Positions 6,505 to 6,866 of a DNA stretch of 6,866 nucleotides are shown piece by piece. Position 1 is the first letter of the stretch, and the number at the start of each line of letters is the position of its first letter. The notes beneath the pieces are model-generated. The model was not told where the DNA came from. It saw nothing but the letters and a program-made list of their open reading frames with translations, and did no database searches. Source of the DNA: Tannerella sp. (GTDB taxonomy: Bacteria > Bacteroidota > Bacteroidia > Bacteroidales > Tannerellaceae); NCBI GenBank assembly GCA_031268395.1, contig JAIRXI010000084.1:1-6866 (forward strand), written 5' to 3'. The position numbers were made by a program, and so were the translations under genes.

Positions 6505-6866
6505 ATGAAAAATATATTGAAAGCCTGGCTCAGGAAAAACGTCCTGACATCCGATCCGAAAGGTTTCACCGCCCTCGTATCGGCGGCGGGAAGCATTAAC
6601 AAACAGGGACTGATCGACGCCATCGTGGAGGAAGGCATCGAATTGAAACGCGAAACGGTAGAAGACGTCGTGACGCGCTATAACCGCGTAGCCGCACGTT
6701 ATGCGGTGCGCGGATGGAATGTGGACACGGGACTGGTCTATCTGCGTGCGATTATTACCGGCCTCTTCTTCGGCCGGAAGTTCGACCCGGAAAAGAACGG
6801 CATCTACGTGTCCGCCACGCAGGGCATGGAAATCCGGAAGGAACTGTCCAGTACGGAAGTGGAGAT
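6505..6866 (+). CDS. HU-like DNA-binding domain protein, partial at window end
   Basis: An ATG at 6505 opens a frame that continues without a stop to the window edge (120 full codons). The sequence fits the Bacteroidota HU-like DNA-binding family (Pfam HU-DNA_bdg), which usually continues into a DUF4469 domain that would lie outside this window. Supporting features are the N-terminal MKNILKAWLRKNVLT, a helical segment around 24-66 containing LKRETVEDVV, the strand-rich GWNVDTGLVYLRAIITGLF at 70-88, and FDPEKNGIYVSATQG at 93-107. It starts 109 bases after susD on the same strand, so it may be the third gene of the operon. A role in nucleoid structure or local regulation is inferred from the family only; the family's function is poorly defined. 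The upstream GAAAGAG is at best a weak ribosome-binding site. Confidence 0.8.
   Translation, partial: MKNILKAWLRKNVLTSDPKGFTALVSAAGSINKQGLIDAIVEEGIELKRETVEDVVTRYNRVAARYAVRGWNVDTGLVYLRAIITGLFFGRKFDPEKNGIYVSATQGMEIRKELSSTEVE

Noticed and set aside
5841..6638. 265-codon open frame on the minus strand over the end of susD and the start of the next gene
   Set aside because: It runs through two supported plus-strand genes and their spacer, and shows no recognisable domain.

Overview
The window looks like accessory, nutrient-uptake DNA from a member of the Bacteroidota, most likely Bacteroidales. The reasons are a SusC/SusD outer-membrane pair, a Bacteroidota-type -7 promoter box (TAnnTTTG), A-rich start regions without a strong Shine-Dalgarno sequence, and an HU-like DNA-binding protein of a family common in this phylum. 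I cannot name a genus.

Layout. Positions 1-930 contain no gene I can support. They hold two 18-bp perfect palindromes, then three tandem copies (about 146 bp each) of a GC-rich repeat whose two arms are inverted relative to each other, then AT-rich spacer. Positions 925-1177 are the control region: a -7 box at 925-932, followed at once by two tandem copies of a 32-bp sequence and a long leader with a possible 44-codon ORF. Positions 1178-4601 hold a susC-like TonB-dependent transporter gene with an N-terminal STN domain. As written it is split by a +1 frame difference at a run of 11 G (1779-1789). Ten G would give one continuous protein of 1140 residues. Positions 4632-6395 encode the SusD-like surface lipoprotein partner. 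Positions 6396-6504 are a spacer with a hairpin and a 12-bp direct repeat. From 6505 to the window edge runs the first part of an HU-like DNA-binding-domain protein.

How it works together. The SusC barrel and SusD lid would form an outer-membrane importer for a glycan or other oligomer. The STN domain implies signalling to a periplasmic anti-sigma factor of the FecR type, but no sigma/anti-sigma pair is inside the window. The substrate cannot be told, because no hydrolase or other enzyme gene is visible here.

The most notable observation is the 11-G run. It lies between the periplasmic signalling/N-terminal extension domains and the Ton box, so one-base slippage would turn the transporter on or off while leaving the N-terminal signalling module made. 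This is what a slipped-strand phase-variation switch would look like, but a homopolymer sequencing error would look the same in a single sequence.
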